From the NCBI GenBank assembly GCA_035651995.1, contig DASRER010000006.1, positions 1 to 64,000 on the forward strand: DNA of 64,000 nt. The letters run 5' to 3'. Source of the DNA: Terriglobales bacterium. GTDB taxonomy: Bacteria; Acidobacteriota; Terriglobia; Terriglobales; Acidobacteriaceae. The position numbers were made by a program, and so were the translations under genes. Below are positions 33,520-42,501 of the stretch, in pieces (positions within the stretch are counted from its first letter, which is position 1; the number at the start of each line of letters is the position of its first letter). Under the pieces are notes generated by a model. That model worked only from the letters and a program-made list of their open reading frames with translations, did not search any database and was not told the origin of the DNA.

Positions 33520-34926
33520 ATGTCTTCTGAAGGCCAACTCGACTTCACCTTCCAGCCGCAGGCCGCGGCGCGCCGCGTGTGGCGTGTGGGCGACCTGGTC
33601 GGCGCGGTGCGCACGCGCCTGGAGCGCGAGTACACCGACGTGTGGGTGGAGGGGGAGCTTTCCAACGTAAGGCCTGCTGAGAGCGGACACATCTATTTCA
33701 CTCTGAAGGATGGCAGCGCGCAGCTTCGCGCCGTGATGTTCCGTTTGCAGGTGCGCCTGCTGCGCTTCCGTCCCGACAACGGCCAGCTAGTGATCGCCCG
33801 CGGACGCGTCACCGTGTACGACGCGCGCGGCGATCTGCAACTGCTGGTCGAATACCTCGAGCCGAAGGGCGCGGGCGCCCTGCAGGTCGCCTTCGAACAG
33901 CTCAAGGCGAAGCTCGAAGCGGAAGGCCTGTTCGCGGCTGAGCGCAAGAAGGCGATTCCATCGCTGCCGCGGCGCATCGGCGTGGTCACGTCGCCGCGCG
34001 GCGCCGCCATGCATGACATTCTCAACGTCCTGCGCCGCCGCCACGAGAACGTGCACATCCTTATATATGGCGCGCAGGTGCAGGGCGAGACGGCGGCGGC
34101 CGAGGTCGCGACGGGCGTCAAGCTGTTCAACATGCCCTCGCGCCTGCCGGGCAAGAGGCCTGTGGACGTGATCATCGTGGCCCGCGGCGGCGGCTCGGCC
34201 GAAGACCTGGCTGCGTTCAACAACGAGGCGCTGGCGCGCACCGTCGCCGACTCGCGGGCGCCGGTCATCTCCGCCGTGGGGCACGAGACCGACTTCACCA
34301 TCGTGGACTTCGTCGCCGACCTGCGCGCGCCCACGCCCTCGGCGGCCGCGGAGCTGGTGATCCGCAGCCGCGACGAACTTGACGAGCGCCTGGCGGCATT
34401 GCGCTCGCGCCTCGGCCGTGCCGCGCGCTATCGCCTGCTCCTCGCACGCAACGCGCTTACCGAACGCGCGCAGCACGGCGCCTTCGCCCAGATGCGCCAA
34501 TCGCTCGGCCGCCGCCAACAGCGCCTCGACGAACTGACCTTCGCGCTCATTTCGCGCGCTCGCGCGCAGGTGCACGACTGCCGCCAGCGCCTGGAGCGCG
34601 CCGCCACCCGCGTGCGGCACCACGACATCCGCCGCAAGCTCGCCGCCACGCGCAGGGAAGTGGAGTCGCGCAGCGCATCGCTGGTTTCACTCCAGCGCCG
34701 CCTGCTGGCCGACCGCCGCGCCCGCGTGGAGGCCGTTGGCGCGCGCCTTGAAGCTCTCTCGCCGCTGAAGGTCCTGGAGCGCGGCTACGCGCTCGTGTTC
34801 GACGCCGCAGGCAAGCTGGTCAAAGACGCCGCCCAGGTCGCGCCGGGGGACGAGATCCGAGCCCGCGTCGCGCGCGGCGAGATCACGTCGGTGGTCCAAG
34901 GGAGCGACCGAGGCTCCAAACAGTAG
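33520..34926 (+). CDS. xseA: Exodeoxyribonuclease VII large subunit
   Basis: 468 residues. An N-terminal OB-fold (about 17-115: VWVEGELSNVRPAESGHIYFTLKD, AVMFR) binds single-stranded DNA. The central catalytic domain has RIGVVTSPRGAAMHDI, VIIVARGGGSAEDLAAFN and VISAVGHETDFTIVDFVADLRAPTPSAAAEL. A long coiled-coil (about 285-410, Arg/Leu-rich) mediates binding of several XseB subunits, and a C-terminal beta segment ends with LERGYALVFDAAGKLV. With XseB it degrades single-stranded DNA in both directions. No xseB is visible after it in this window. ATG 33520 lies at the right end of an inverted repeat and lacks a good ribosome binding site. Confidence 0.95.
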   Translation: MSSEGQLDFTFQPQAAARRVWRVGDLVGAVRTRLEREYTDVWVEGELSNVRPAESGHIYFTLKDGSAQLRAVMFRLQVRLLRFRPDNGQLVIARGRVTVYDARGDLQLLVEYLEPKGAGALQVAFEQLKAKLEAEGLFAAERKKAIPSLPRRIGVVTSPRGAAMHDILNVLRRRHENVHILIYGAQVQGETAAAEVATGVKLFNMPSRLPGKRPVDVIIVARGGGSAEDLAAFNNEALARTVADSRAPVISAVGHETDFTIVDFVADLRAPTPSAAAELVIRSRDELDERLAALRSRLGRAARYRLLLARNALTERAQHGAFAQMRQSLGRRQQRLDELTFALISRARAQVHDCRQRLERAATRVRHHDIRRKLAATRREVESRSASLVSLQRRLLADRRARVEAVGARLEALSPLKVLERGYALVFDAAGKLVKDAAQVAPGDEIRARVARGEITSVVQGSDRGSKQ

Positions 34927-35008
34927 TTGGCGGGCAGCAGCGTTCCGTCCCCGCACCCGTTACAATGACCCCAGCCGCGCGCGGCAATCTGACCGGGAGG
35001 GGACCGCT

Positions 35009-35908
35009 TTGCCGACGCACCTGGTGCAGCGCTGGACAGACGTGTCAGCACTTGAAGTGCTCGACATCGTGCTCGTCGCCGTGCTGATCTATCAGTTCCT
35101 GGTGCTGGTGCGCGGCACGCGCGCCACGCAGATCCTGGTCGGCGTCGCCGTCCTGGCCGGCGCCTTCTACATGGCGCGGCAGAACAACCTGCCCACGCTG
35201 AACTGGCTGCTGAGCACCGCGTTGCCTTACGCGGTGTTCGCTCTCATCGTCGTCTTCCAGCCGGAGATCCGCCACGCGCTGGCGCGCCTCGGCCACCGCC
35301 TCACCTTCACGCGCATGGCCGGGCAGGAGGGCGACTCCTACGACGACATCGTGCTCGCCGCCAACCTGTTTTCGCAGAACAACACCGGCGCGCTGATGGT
35401 GATCGAGCGCGACATCGGCCTGCGCACGCACATCGAGAGCGGCGTGCCGCTGGAGGCCAAGCTCAGCTACGACCTGCTGGCCACCGTCTTCCGTCCCAGC
35501 GCGCCGCTGCACGACGGCGCCGTCATCATTCAGAAAGACCGCATCGCCGCCGCGGCGTGCTTCCTGCCGCTCTCGATGAACCCGGTGCTCTCCCCGCAGC
35601 TCGGCACGCGGCACCGCGCCGGCATCGGCATCACCGAAGAAACCGACGCGATCGCGGTCATCGTCTCGGAAGAAACTGGCGCCATCAGCCTGGCGGTTTC
35701 CGGCAACATCGAGCGCGACATCTCGACCGACCACCTGCGTGCGCGCCTGGCCGATCTGCTGCACTGGCGCTTTGCGCCGAGCACGAGCGCACCGCAGCCG
35801 CTGATCTCCGAGTCCGATCTGCTGCCCGAGCGCGACCAGCCGCTGCGCCCGCCCAAGCTCGGCGAAGGCGTGCCGTCGCCCGCCTCCAAGCCCGGAGAGG
35901 AGCCATAA
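35009..35908 (+). CDS. cdaA: Diadenylate cyclase, membrane type (c-di-AMP synthase)
   Basis: 299 residues. Three N-terminal helices (LEVLDIVLVAVLIYQFLVLV, ILVGVAVLAGAFYMA, LPYAVFALIVVF) precede the DAC domain (about 105-245). The catalytic motifs PLHDGAVII and GTRHRAGIGI are intact. It makes c-di-AMP from two ATP. In Firmicutes it controls potassium and osmolyte transport and wall turnover. A Pro-rich tail of about 45 residues follows. Start TTG 35009 with GGGAGGGG just upstream. It is the first gene of the conserved cdaA-cdaR-glmM operon. The cdaR start codon follows its stop directly (TAAATG). Confidence 0.95.
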   Translation: MPTHLVQRWTDVSALEVLDIVLVAVLIYQFLVLVRGTRATQILVGVAVLAGAFYMARQNNLPTLNWLLSTALPYAVFALIVVFQPEIRHALARLGHRLTFTRMAGQEGDSYDDIVLAANLFSQNNTGALMVIERDIGLRTHIESGVPLEAKLSYDLLATVFRPSAPLHDGAVIIQKDRIAAAACFLPLSMNPVLSPQLGTRHRAGIGITEETDAIAVIVSEETGAISLAVSGNIERDISTDHLRARLADLLHWRFAPSTSAPQPLISESDLLPERDQPLRPPKLGEGVPSPASKPGEEP

Positions 35909-36586
35909 ATGGACTTGCTCCGGCGCTACGTCTTCAGCAATTTCTGGCTCAAGCTGCTCTCACTTTCCAGTGCGTTGCTGCTGTGGCTGGGCGTGGCTCG
36001 GCAGCCGCAGGTGGAGATCGCGCATACCATTCCGCTGGAGTTCGTCCACATGGCCGACGACATTTCGGTCGTCACCGACGCTCCTCCGCAGGCGCAGGTG
36101 TGGATTCGCGGCCCCGAGCGCGTGGTGGGCGGCGTCAGGGCCGACGACCTGCATGCCACCATTGACCTGGCCGGCGTGCGCCGCGAAGCCGGCGAGCGCA
36201 CGTTCGAACTCGCTCCCGGCCAGATTCGCGCGCCGCACGGCATTACCGTGGTGCAGGTGGTGCCCGGCGAATTTCATCTGCGCTTCGACCGCCGGGTTAC
36301 GCGCCAGGTGCCGATCAAGGCGCGCGTGCAGGCAACACTTCCTCCGGGATACGAGATCCAAAGCGTGACCGCCGATCCGCCCACCGCGATGATCGAAGGT
36401 CCGGAGACGCGGGTCACGCCGGTGGAAGCGGCTACGACGGACACGATTGACGCCAGCGGCACAGCCGGCCGCGCCGTTTTCAGCGCGAGCGCCTACGTGG
36501 ACGACCCCCTGGTGCACGTCGTGGCGCCAACGCACGTGCGGGTTATCGTGGTGACGGGCAAATCGAGTTCGGGGGCGGCGCAGTGA
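35909..36586 (+). CDS. cdaR: YbbR-domain protein CdaR, regulator of diadenylate cyclase
   Basis: 225 residues. One N-terminal membrane helix (WLKLLSLSSALLLWLGVA) is followed by two extracytoplasmic YbbR-type repeats with the recurring strands VEIAHTIPLEFVHM, QAQVWIRGPERVV and FHLRFDRRVTRQVPIKARVQATLPPGYEI. In Firmicutes CdaR binds CdaA and modulates its activity. The number of repeats is lower here than the four of Bacillus. The gene begins right after cdaA, and its TGA overlaps the glmM start codon (GTGA at 36583-36586), so all three are translationally coupled. Confidence 0.92.
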   Translation: MDLLRRYVFSNFWLKLLSLSSALLLWLGVARQPQVEIAHTIPLEFVHMADDISVVTDAPPQAQVWIRGPERVVGGVRADDLHATIDLAGVRREAGERTFELAPGQIRAPHGITVVQVVPGEFHLRFDRRVTRQVPIKARVQATLPPGYEIQSVTADPPTAMIEGPETRVTPVEAATTDTIDASGTAGRAVFSASAYVDDPLVHVVAPTHVRVIVVTGKSSSGAAQ

Positions 36587-37983
36587 GCGCGAAGGGCGAA
36601 CCGGGAAAAACGCGTCAGCTGTTCGGCACGGATGGGATTCGCGGCGTTGCCGGCGAATTTCCGCTCAACGAGAGCACGGTCTTCGATATCGGCCGCGCGC
36701 TCGGGGCGCGCCTCAGCGCCAGCACGGGCACGCGCCGCGCCGCTCGCGTCCTCATCGGCCAGGACACGCGCGAGTCCAGCCAGTGGATTGCCGAAGCGCT
36801 CGCCGCCGGGCTTCGCTCCAAGCAGGTCGAGGCGCACAGCGCCGGCGTCGTCACTACGCCCGGTGTCGCGTACCTGGCGCGCACGCGCGGCTTCGAAGCC
36901 GGCGTGGTGATTTCGGCTTCGCACAATCCCTGGCACGACAACGGCATCAAGGTCTTCGGCGCCGACGGCTACAAGCTCAGCGACGCCGTCGAGCACGAGA
37001 TCGAGCGCGAGATTTTCCAGCACATCGCCGAGGGATCCACGCCGCCGGCGCGGCGCCAGGCGCTCGAGGTCAACGAGGCGCTGCACTCCAGCTACGTGGA
37101 GTGGCTGGCGGCGCAGGTCAGCGGCACCGACCTGGGCGGCCTCAAGGCGCTCATCGATTGCGCGCACGGCGCCACGTCGCAGTTGGCCGGCGAGGTCATG
37201 CGCGCTGTTGGTGTGGAAGCGGTGCTCATGAACACCGCGCCCGACGGGCGCAACATCAACGACGGCTGCGGCGCGCTGCATCCGGAGATTGTGGCCAAAG
37301 CCATCGGCGAAGCGTCGGCGTTCGAGCATTACGACCTGGGCATCAGCTTCGACGGCGACGGCGATCGCGCGCTCTTTTCAGACGCCAGGGGCCGCGTGGT
37401 GAACGGCGACGGCGTGCTCCTGCTCTGCGCCCGTGTCATGCTCGCCGCCGGCAAGCTGCGCAACGCCACCGTGGTCGCCACCACCATGTCGAACATGGGA
37501 CTGGAAGCGGCGCTGCGCCACAGCGGCATCCAGATGCTGCGCGCGCCGGTGGGCGACAAGTACGTGCTGGAAGAGATGGTGCGCTCGGGCGCAACGCTGG
37601 GCGGCGAGCAGAGCGGCCACATCATTTACCGGGATGGCGACTCCACCACCGGCGACGGCCTGCTCACCGCGCTCCGCGTGATGCAGGTCATGGCCACGAG
37701 CGGAAAAAGCCTGGCCGAACTGGTGGGCGACCTGAAGGTCTTCCCGCAGACCATCAAGAACGTGCGCGTGCGCGAGAAGCGCCCGCTCGACCAGATCGCC
37801 GCCGTGGCCTCGGCCATCAAGCGCGCGGAACTCGAGCTGGGCGAAGAAGGCCGGGTGGTCGTGCGCTACTCCGGCACCGAGCCGCTGGCGCGCGTGATGG
37901 TCGAAGCTGCCGATGAGGCCAAGATGCGCGCCTCGGCCGACGCGATTGCAGGCGTGATTCAGCGCGAGCTGGGCGCGCAGTAG
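36583..37983 (+). CDS. glmM: Phosphoglucosamine mutase
   Basis: 466 residues. It converts glucosamine-6-phosphate to glucosamine-1-phosphate for peptidoglycan and lipopolysaccharide precursors. The signatures are LFGTDGIRG near the N-terminus, the phosphoserine loop ISASHNPWHDNGIK, the metal loop SFDGDGDRALF and the phosphate-binding loop RYSGTEPLARVM. GTG 36583 overlaps the cdaR stop. In other bacteria GlmM and CdaA interact, linking c-di-AMP to wall precursor supply. The shared operon here is consistent. A hairpin at 38008-38032 probably ends the transcript. Confidence 0.96.
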   Translation: MSAKGEPGKTRQLFGTDGIRGVAGEFPLNESTVFDIGRALGARLSASTGTRRAARVLIGQDTRESSQWIAEALAAGLRSKQVEAHSAGVVTTPGVAYLARTRGFEAGVVISASHNPWHDNGIKVFGADGYKLSDAVEHEIEREIFQHIAEGSTPPARRQALEVNEALHSSYVEWLAAQVSGTDLGGLKALIDCAHGATSQLAGEVMRAVGVEAVLMNTAPDGRNINDGCGALHPEIVAKAIGEASAFEHYDLGISFDGDGDRALFSDARGRVVNGDGVLLLCARVMLAAGKLRNATVVATTMSNMGLEAALRHSGIQMLRAPVGDKYVLEEMVRSGATLGGEQSGHIIYRDGDSTTGDGLLTALRVMQVMATSGKSLAELVGDLKVFPQTIKNVRVREKRPLDQIAAVASAIKRAELELGEEGRVVVRYSGTEPLARVMVEAADEAKMRASADAIAGVIQRELGAQ

Positions 37984-38584
37984 TTGCCAGCTGCCAGTTG
38001 CCAGTCTAAGACCCGCTCCGAAGCGGTCTTCAATGCGGGCGCCAGCCTCGCGAAGCGAGCGGCACGAACATATGCCCTCCCCCACCGCCACTGAATGGAA
38101 TCATCAGCTTAGCGACCGAAGTATGTTCGTGGTCTGTCGATCTAAAGGGGTTAGGGGCAAAGTATATTGCCTAAAGGAATTAGGCGCGCAGTTGTCAAAG
38201 AACCAATGCCCGCGCGCGTGTGCGCGGGCCTGCTTTCAAGGGTAGCAGCCTGGGCTGGGCGGATGGGAAGGCCGGGTGAATTTCTCTTCGTCGTGTTTGG
38301 AATGAGTTGCGGCGGATTTTGCGTTGGCAGGGGCTTGACACGGTTTTTGTGTCGCTCGCTACGCGAGCTTGGGCGTCGGCGCGCGGTCTACCCACAGCTT
38401 ACGCTGTGGGCCACTACAGTGCCGCCGGCTTCGCCGGCTGTGCTTGCATGCCCGCGAACCTCGAGATTCTTCAAATCAGGAAACGATGGCTGAGAAACAA
38501 ACCGAGAACCGATACCAGCGAACTGAGAACCGAGAACTGAGAACCGGGAACTGAACTGGCAACCTGCAACTGGCAACTGACAAC
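37984..38584. repeat. 601-bp gene-free gap: inverted repeat arms enclosing a hairpin-rich segment
   Basis: Directly after the glmM stop come TTGCCAGCTGCCAGTTGCCA words. Their complement (GCAACTGGCAACTGACAAC) ends directly before the stop of the convergent proline dehydrogenase gene. The enclosed segment has a terminator hairpin (38008-38030), a direct repeat TAAAGGGGTTAG/TAAAGGAATTAG (about 38143-38184), and four more hairpins: CCCGCGC/GCGCGGG near 38209-38228, GCTCGC/GCGAGC at 38354-38368, CCCACAGC/GCTGTGGG at 38391-38410, and GCCGGC/GCCGGC at 38424-38438. It also contains GAGAACTGAGAACCG words (about 38505-38555). No coding frame is credible. Confidence 0.8.
38008..38032 (+). terminator. 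Terminator-like hairpin after glmM
   Basis: AAGACCCGCT pairs with AGCGGTCTT (one bulged C) around a CCGA loop and ends in TCTTC. The T-run is weak. Confidence 0.55.
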
Positions 38585-39511
38585 TCACGAAAACAGGTTC
38601 TTCACCACGAACCACCCGTTCGCGGGCCGCTCCGCCAGCCGCCGCATGAACCAGGGAAACCAGAAGTCGCCGTAGGCCACCAGCACAATGGACTGGTAGC
38701 CCTGGCGCGCCAGGCGCAACTGCTCGGCGCGCTGTATTCCGTACAGCATCTGGAACTCGTACTCGCTCCTGGCCAGCTTGCGCTCGGAGGCGTGCTGGAT
38801 GACGCGCGCGATCAGCGACAAATCGTGCGTCGCAATCGCGGCCCGCAAACCGGCGCGCCGCGCCTTTTCTGACAGGAGCGTTGAGGCGAGGGCAAAGTAG
38901 TTTTCGTCCACGTCTTTCTTTTTCGGAAAGGCGACTTCGGGCGGCTCCAAGTACGCGCCCTTCACCAGGCGTATCGCTCCGCCCAGCGGCAGCAGCGCCG
39001 CCACGTCGGCCGCGGTGCGCCGCAGGTAGGCCTGCACGCAAACGCCGGTGTTGGCGCCTTCAGCGCGCGAGCGCCGATAAATGGCGAGCGTGCCGTCGAC
39101 GTACGGGCTTGACTCCATGTCAATCCACACCGTGCTGCGCGGTCCGGCCGTCTCGATGATGCGGCGCACGTTGGCATAGCAGAAGTCGGGGTCGAGATCG
39201 AGCCCGAGGTGGGTCAGCTTGATGGAAACTTCCGCCGCCGGGCCGGAGGAGCGCACCGTGCGCAGCACTTCGATGTAGTGGTCGGCGACGCCCGCTGCTT
39301 CCTCGCGCCGGGCCACGTTTTCCCCCAGGTGGGTAAGCACGCAGCCGATGCCGTCGCGCGCCAGCGTCGCGGCGGCAGCCAGCGCATCGCCGGCCGATTC
39401 GCCGGGCATGAAGCGCGAGACCGTGCGCCGCACGAACCGGTAGCGTGGCGCGCGTTCACGCAGCCAGCGGCTGGTGGAAGCGGCCAGGAACGCGCTGCGC
39501 ATCACGTTCAT
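38585..39511 (-). CDS. Proline dehydrogenase (monofunctional)
   Basis: 308 residues. It oxidises proline to delta-1-pyrroline-5-carboxylate with FAD, passing electrons to quinone. The barrel motifs are in order: VSIKLTHLGLDLDP, VWIDMESSPYVD, GVCVQAYLRRT, IRLVKGAYLEPPEVAFPKK, AIATHDLSLI, and YEFQMLYGIQ, followed by the Arg pair in FPWFMRRLAERPAN that holds the substrate carboxylate. It is the short PruB/FadM-like type rather than PutA. The partner P5C dehydrogenase is not in the window. Start ATG 39511. It converges on glmM across a 601-bp repeat region. Confidence 0.92.
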   Translation of the reverse strand: MNVMRSAFLAASTSRWLRERAPRYRFVRRTVSRFMPGESAGDALAAAATLARDGIGCVLTHLGENVARREEAAGVADHYIEVLRTVRSSGPAAEVSIKLTHLGLDLDPDFCYANVRRIIETAGPRSTVWIDMESSPYVDGTLAIYRRSRAEGANTGVCVQAYLRRTAADVAALLPLGGAIRLVKGAYLEPPEVAFPKKKDVDENYFALASTLLSEKARRAGLRAAIATHDLSLIARVIQHASERKLARSEYEFQMLYGIQRAEQLRLARQGYQSIVLVAYGDFWFPWFMRRLAERPANGWFVVKNLFS

Positions 39512-39535
39512 GGGCGCGATGGTACCAGACGCCGA

Positions 39536-39621
39536 TTGAACATCGGGTCACGGGCCATGGAGTCGCTGGATGCACGCGCGGTTGACGCGGTCCAATGATC
39601 AATGACCCGATGACGCGATGC
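39536..39621. repeat. Inverted repeat between the response regulator and proline dehydrogenase genes (family F5)
   Basis: TTGAACATCGGGTCACGGGCCATGG on the left and CCAATGATCAATGACCCGATG on the right are imperfectly complementary. The right arm abuts the stop of the response regulator (39622-39624). Related to the element after the aminotransferase gene (14713-14788). Confidence 0.7.
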
Positions 39622-39981
39622 TCACTGCTTCACCCTCGCAATCTCCGCTTTCAGCTGCGCGCTTTCGATGGGCTTGGTCACGTAGCCATTGAAGCCTGCC
39701 GAGATGGCTTTTTCGCGATCGCCGGCCATGGCATAGGCGGTCACGGCGAGCACGGGCACGCCGTTCAGTTTCGGATTCTGCCGGATGCGGCTGAGCACTG
39801 CGTAGCCATCGAGCACGGGCATCTGCAGGTCCAACAGGACCAGGTCGGGCACATCGGCCTCCATGCGGTCCAGCGCCTGCTGGCCGTTCTCCGCCAGCGC
39901 GACCGTATGTCCCCAGTTTTCGAGAAGCTCGGAGAGCATCTCCTGGTTCAGCGGATTGTCTTCCGCCAGCAGTATCTTCAT
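39622..39981 (-). CDS. Single-domain response regulator (CheY-like)
   Basis: 119 residues, a receiver domain only. The acidic pair is in LLAEDNPLNQEML (E7, D8), the phospho-acceptor is D51 in LVLLDLQMPVLDG, the conserved Thr is in VLAVTAYAM, and the Lys is in GYVTKPI. The EDNPLNQ start is typical of receivers that take phosphate from hybrid kinases. ATG 39981 overlaps the stop of the hybrid kinase gene (ATGA), so the two are co-translated. It has no output domain and probably passes on phosphate or acts by protein contact. Confidence 0.93.
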   Translation of the reverse strand: MKILLAEDNPLNQEMLSELLENWGHTVALAENGQQALDRMEADVPDLVLLDLQMPVLDGYAVLSRIRQNPKLNGVPVLAVTAYAMAGDREKAISAGFNGYVTKPIESAQLKAEIARVKQ

Positions 39982-42185
39982 GCCACCCCTGCCCAGTTTT
40001 TGCCCTGCGCGGTGGCGTTGCGAACGCTCTCCAGCAGCCGCGACTGCCACTCGTCGCTCTTATGTAGCAGCGCGCGGGCGCGGCGCGCCACCGTTTCGCG
40101 CTCCGGCGGCGTAAGGTCTTTGGCGGTGAGCACCAGAACGGGAATGCGGCGCCAGCCCTCGTTGTCGTGCAGGCGCTCCAGCACCTCAAAGCCGTCCATC
40201 TCCGGCATCAGCAGGTCCAGCAGGATGACGTGCACGCTGTTCTCGCGCTCCAGGCACGCAAGCGCTTCCAGGCCGTTGGCGGCCGAAAGGATGCCGAACC
40301 CCGCCGGTTCCAGCACCTCGCGCACCAGCCGCAGCATGTCAGGATCGTCGTCCACCGCCAGGCAGGTCAAGGGTTGGCCGGGACGCCCGGCAGTCTTGCG
40401 GCGCACCGCATCAAGCAGCTGCTCGCGGTCGACCGGTTTTACCAGGTAGTCGGAGGCGCCGAGCGAAAAGCCCAGCTTTTTCTGGTCGACGATGGAGACC
40501 ACGATCACGGGAATGTCGGCCGTTTCGGGCGTGTTGCGCAGCTCGAAGAGCGTTTCCCATCCGCTTCCGGTCGGCATCAGCACATCGAGCGTCACCACTG
40601 CCGGACGCAGCGTGCGCGCCCTTTCCAGCGCTTCCTTGCCGCTGTTCGCCACCGCCGTGCGATAGCCCGCGTTGGAAAGATGGCTGACCAGCAGCTCGCA
40701 GGCGGCCATCTCGTCGTCCACCACCAGAACGAGCGGCGCCTCCGGGGAACCGGCGATTTCGATGGCCTCGGGCGGGGGACCGATGCCGGCAGCCAGTTCC
40801 GCGGCCGGCAGGGTGAAGCTGAAGCTGCTGCCCGCACCCGGCTGGCTGCTCACGGTCAGGCTGCCGCCGTGCTGCGCCACCAACCGGCGCGTGATGGCCA
40901 GCCCCAGGCCGGTGCCCTCGGTCACACCGCTCGAGGCCTTGCCGACCTGGCGGAACTCCTCGAAGATGACCTTCTGGTCTTCTTCGCTGATGCCCACGCC
41001 GGTATCGGTCACCGAGCAGCGCACCATCTTGCCTTCGTTCACGGCCTCGATCGTCACCGATCCGCCCTCGGGCGTGAACTTGATCGCGTTGCTCAACAGG
41101 TTGTAGAGCACCTGCTTCACCCGCGTCCGGTCGGCATAAACCGCGATTCCCGGCGCCACCGAACTGCGTACGGTGATGCGCTTCGTCATGGCCAGCGGCC
41201 GTGTTGTGGAGAGCACTTCGCCCAGCCCCGCGGCGAGGGCGAACGTCTCCGGCGCCAGCTCCACTTGCCCGGCCTCGATCTTGGAAAGGTCGAGGATGTC
41301 GTTGATCAGCTGCAGCAGGTGGCGTCCGCCTCTCTGGATGTGTTCCACCCAGCGCACCTGCTTGGGCTGGAGCGGCCCGGCCACCTGGTCCTTGAGCAGC
41401 TCGGAAAACCCCAGGATCGCGTTGAGCGGCGTGCGCAACTCATGGCTCATGCTGGCCAGGAACTGGCTCTTGAGCTGGTTGGCGCGCTCCACCTCCTGGC
41501 TGCGGAGTTCAACCTCGTGTTTGCGCCGCTCGGCTTCGTCCTGGAAATGGCGGCGAATGGCGACCTCGCGGTTCAGTCGAAGGAAGATGAAGATCACCAG
41601 CAGGACTGAAAAGCCGCCGCCCGCCAGCAGAATGATGGCGACCGAACGTGCATCGGCCTGGGCCATGGCCTCGCGGTCCTGCAGCAGCGTCCTTTCTTCT
41701 TCCACGACATCATCGAGTAGCATTCGAGCGTCGCGGGAAAGCTGTGGCCCCCCGCTGGAGCGCACGAATTCAATCGCCGCTGCTTCTCCCTTGCTCTGAC
41801 GCAATGCCGCGCCCTGCTCCAGCCGCTGCAAGCGCGCGCGCAGGAGGGGCTCGATACCCGCCAGCCGGCGTTGTTGCACCGGATTGTCTTTGGTGAGCTG
41901 GTTCAGGTCCTCTAAGTGCTGCCACACGCGCGCGGAATGCATGTGGAAGGCGTCCAGATAGGGCTGGTCGCCGGTCAGCAGGAAATCGCGCTGCTCGGCT
42001 TCGGCGGCGCCCAGTTCCGCAAGGACCTGCTCAACCGACTGGATCACGATGTAGGTGTGGCTGACCCAATGGGCATTCACAGTGAAACCCGCGGTTTGCC
42101 GGTACCCTACGATCCCGACCGTAACCAGGGCCACTATGGTGCCAAGAAAGAGGATCGCCAGCTTCGTGTCCTGCAGCCGGTGCAT
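39978..42185 (-). CDS. Hybrid sensor histidine kinase with CHASE3 sensor and two receivers
   Basis: 735 residues. TM1 (about 9-26), a periplasmic four-helix CHASE3 domain (about 35-180), TM2 (181-203), HisKA with phospho-acceptor H248 (SMSHELRTPLN), HATPase_c with N366 (NLLSNAIKF), the DTGVGIS and GTGLGLAI boxes, then receiver 1 with D534 (TLDVLMP) and receiver 2 with D657 (LLDLLMP). The second receiver ends RRARALLHKSDEW, so its usual Lys segment is altered. The signal is unknown, since CHASE3 domains sense extracytoplasmic stimuli. It is co-translated with the downstream single receiver, giving three receivers in one pathway. Start ATG 42185, divergent from the HTH-PAS gene. Confidence 0.93.
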   Translation of the reverse strand: MHRLQDTKLAILFLGTIVALVTVGIVGYRQTAGFTVNAHWVSHTYIVIQSVEQVLAELGAAEAEQRDFLLTGDQPYLDAFHMHSARVWQHLEDLNQLTKDNPVQQRRLAGIEPLLRARLQRLEQGAALRQSKGEAAAIEFVRSSGGPQLSRDARMLLDDVVEEERTLLQDREAMAQADARSVAIILLAGGGFSVLLVIFIFLRLNREVAIRRHFQDEAERRKHEVELRSQEVERANQLKSQFLASMSHELRTPLNAILGFSELLKDQVAGPLQPKQVRWVEHIQRGGRHLLQLINDILDLSKIEAGQVELAPETFALAAGLGEVLSTTRPLAMTKRITVRSSVAPGIAVYADRTRVKQVLYNLLSNAIKFTPEGGSVTIEAVNEGKMVRCSVTDTGVGISEEDQKVIFEEFRQVGKASSGVTEGTGLGLAITRRLVAQHGGSLTVSSQPGAGSSFSFTLPAAELAAGIGPPPEAIEIAGSPEAPLVLVVDDEMAACELLVSHLSNAGYRTAVANSGKEALERARTLRPAVVTLDVLMPTGSGWETLFELRNTPETADIPVIVVSIVDQKKLGFSLGASDYLVKPVDREQLLDAVRRKTAGRPGQPLTCLAVDDDPDMLRLVREVLEPAGFGILSAANGLEALACLERENSVHVILLDLLMPEMDGFEVLERLHDNEGWRRIPVLVLTAKDLTPPERETVARRARALLHKSDEWQSRLLESVRNATAQGKNWAGVA

Positions 42186-42501
42186 CGCTGCCTCCCAAGT
42201 GCGCGGCGCTTGCGGGAATGCACTCAGTCCCCGGTGCTACTTACAACGTTTCAGGCCATGAAAGTGCTTTACAGCGTGAGGCTTGCGGCAGGGCAAGCTT
42301 AGCCGGGGCACGGTGCCGGTGTCCACGCAAAACAGGACTCTAGGGGAATGTCGGGGAGGCCAGGTGCGTCAAAATGCGTCAGAGCGTGTACAGAGGCCTA
42401 TTTTGAGTAAAATACGCGTCCACGCATCCGTGGAAAATTCCATTTTGGCAGGCAGGTTTGCCGTGGGACTGACAACATACGCCAGATCGGATTTTGGTGT
42501 G
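42186..42501. promoter_or_regulatory. Divergent control region between the hybrid kinase and HTH-PAS genes
   Basis: This 316-bp gap must hold both promoters. A direct repeat TGCGTCA lies at 42365-42371 and 42375-42381, ten bases apart, so on the same DNA face. It is a candidate operator. An AT-richer stretch (TTTTGAGTAAAATACG, about 42400-42415) is the best promoter-like sequence. No gene is visible. Confidence 0.4.

Noticed and set aside
38335-38340. TTGACA as a promoter for a plus-strand gene
   Set aside because: No matching -10 box and no plus-strand gene follows. The sequence lies in the repeat-rich gap.
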